Assembly: GCA_019418305.1 (NCBI GenBank) | Contig: DYCA01000001.1 | Span: forward strand, 96,675 to 111,260 | Reading direction: 5' to 3' | From: Clostridiales bacterium | GTDB lineage: Bacteria > Bacillota > Clostridia > Oscillospirales > Butyricicoccaceae | Length of the DNA stretch: 14,586 nt | Shown: positions 14,035 to 14,586 of the stretch, piece by piece | Layout: every line of letters begins with the position of its first letter | Numbering within the stretch: the first letter of the stretch is position 1 | The notes under the pieces: generated by a model | Database searches by the model: none | What the model saw: only the letters and a program-made list of their open reading frames with translations | What the model was told of the DNA's origin: nothing | Made by a program: the position numbers and the translations under genes

Positions 14035-14421
14035 ACTTTCATTTTTCACATGAGGGGGGAGGATTTTTGGATATTTTGTAAAATAGTGAATATAGAACAA
14101 ATCACTGATTTAATTTTGTATATTTTATACATTAAAATTTGCATGTTTAAAGCATTCTATACATAAAAGAACCTTACTGGCATTGCATATTATCCAATAT
14201 TCAACCTGAGGTTGATTTTAAAAACAAATGCGCATAAATTGTACTGCTATCCTCAGCCCGCCCCAAATTCCACTTCATGCATAAAGCACACACTGATCGT
14301 GCGCAGACACAGCCAAAGAATGGAAAACCTTCTCCTTTTACAACCATCTGTCCATTTTCAAGCAATTCGCCCACTTATTTATACAAGACGGACAATCCAT
14401 ACAGCAACCTCTTTTCTGCAA
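14035..14421. other. AT-rich control region upstream of the sugar operon, no gene seen
   Basis: Positions 14060-14165 are very rich in A and T. The word ATTTTGTA occurs at 14073-14080 and again at 14113-14120, 40 bp apart in the same orientation. Each copy sits in a local inverted repeat (ATTTT-GT-AAAAT at 14073-14084; GTATA-TTT-TATAC at 14118-14130). This is a reasonable location for response-regulator binding, but no site is established. From about 14200 to 14421 I see no gene with a credible start or family match. Confidence 0.35.
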
Positions 14422-14447
14422 AGAACAGCCGAAATGCCGGCTGTTCT
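14422..14447. terminator. Hairpin with weak T-runs on both sides
   Basis: AGAACAGCCG (14422-14431) pairs perfectly with CGGCTGTTCT (14438-14447) across a 6-nt loop, flanked by TCTGCA and TGCAGA words that could lengthen the structure. The downstream sequence is GTTTACTGTTT on the plus strand and TTTGCAGAAAA on the minus strand, so it is a poor to moderate terminator in either direction. It may be a second stop for the gene off the right edge. Confidence 0.35.
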
Positions 14448-14524
14448 GTTTACTGTTTCTGCAGACTTTGACCAACAGGATGAACTCCGAATCTGACGTC
14501 TTTTCTTAATCTGTGCAAGCAGTT

Positions 14525-14559
14525 AAAAAAGCCGCCTGTTCTTACGAACAAGCGGCTTT
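14525..14559 (-). terminator. Intrinsic terminator for a minus-strand gene beyond the right edge
   Basis: AAAGCCGC (14528-14535) and TGTTC (14537-14541) pair with GAACA (14546-14550) and GCGGCTTT (14552-14559), with a TTAC loop and one C·A mismatch. On the minus strand it ends in TTTTTT (14525-14530). This indicates that a minus-strand transcription unit arrives from the right edge and stops before the sugar operon. Confidence 0.65.
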
Positions 14560-14569
14560 CTTGGTACGC
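14525..14569. repeat. Right copy of the 45-bp direct repeat (43/45 identical to 6222-6266)
   Basis: This copy has the same orientation and the same internal mismatch as the left copy. The two copies bracket the entire sugar transporter plus two-component module, about 8.3 kb apart. Confidence 0.75.
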
Positions 14570-14586
14570 TCGATGTACTCCAAACG
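14542..14586 (-). CDS. Possible 3' end of a gene entering from the right edge (14 codons plus stop)
   Basis: On the minus strand the last 45 bases can be read as RLEYIERTKKAACS followed by TAA at 14542-14544. The stop would lie in the loop of the terminator hairpin, and the ending would be encoded by the stem. The left repeat copy encodes the similar TKKAACS but without the stop. The reading is plausible in view of the terminator, but too short to identify. The real gene could equally end in another frame or further right. Confidence 0.25.
   Translation of the reverse strand, partial: RLEYIERTKKAACS

Noticed and set aside
13374..14081. 235-codon open frame on the plus strand opposite the sugar ATPase start
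   Set aside because: It is a shadow of the ATPase gene and its promoter; there is no family resemblance, and its composition is that of a reverse-complement reading.
14212..14496. 94-codon open frame on the plus strand in the right intergenic region
   Set aside because: It has no ribosome binding site, crosses the 14422-14447 hairpin, and its translation shows no domain or signal features.
1..14586. CRISPR arrays, tRNA or rRNA genes, insertion sequences, integrases
   Set aside because: No repeat-spacer pattern, cloverleaf, rRNA signature or transposase/integrase coding sequence was recognised anywhere in the window.

Overview
The window looks like chromosome of an anaerobic Bacillota, most likely a Clostridia / Oscillospirales-type gut bacterium. 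The reasons are moderate GC, strong AGGAGG-type ribosome binding sites, a YesM/LytS-type kinase paired with an AraC-type response regulator beside a simple-sugar ABC transporter, a lipoprotein-type binding protein, and a MATE exporter. This placement is inferred from style and gene content, not from a marker gene.

Left part (1-4428). The 5' end of a bacteriohemerythrin gene runs off the left edge. It is followed by an AEC-family (auxin efflux carrier) transporter and a divergent LysR regulator with only 45 bp between them. A minus-strand pair follows: a fold-type I PLP aminotransferase and, immediately downstream, a D-2-hydroxyacid dehydrogenase of the LdhA/VanH subfamily. Together they could convert an amino acid to a 2-keto acid and then to an (R)-2-hydroxy acid. 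The AEC carrier is a plausible exporter and the LysR protein a plausible local regulator. The operon has a strong promoter followed at once by a hairpin plus T6.

Middle (4429-6498). A regulatory gap separates the aminotransferase operon from a divergent MATE multidrug exporter. The MATE gene has no visible Shine-Dalgarno site, and its leader can fold into two mutually exclusive hairpins. About 400 bp after it hold no convincing gene, but they contain a terminator-like 45-bp element that recurs at the right end of the window.

Right part (6499-13970), all minus strand. In transcription order there is a sugar ABC operon (RbsA/MglA-like ATPase, RbsC-like permease, RbsB-like lipoprotein). A fresh promoter and a perfect 32-bp palindrome come next, then a second operon: AraC-type response regulator, a soluble YesM/LytS-type histidine kinase with no membrane or sensor domain, and a full-length RbsA-like tandem ABC protein that has lost essentially every ATP-binding and hydrolysis motif.

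The most interesting hypothesis is that this pseudo-ATPase is a signalling adaptor. It could couple the cytosolic kinase to the sugar permease, so that transport state or occupancy controls the response regulator and hence the sugar operon. The whole module is bracketed by two 45-bp elements in direct orientation that are 43/45 identical. The last ~500 bp hold the AT-rich control region of the sugar operon, hairpins, and possibly the last 14 codons of another minus-strand gene.
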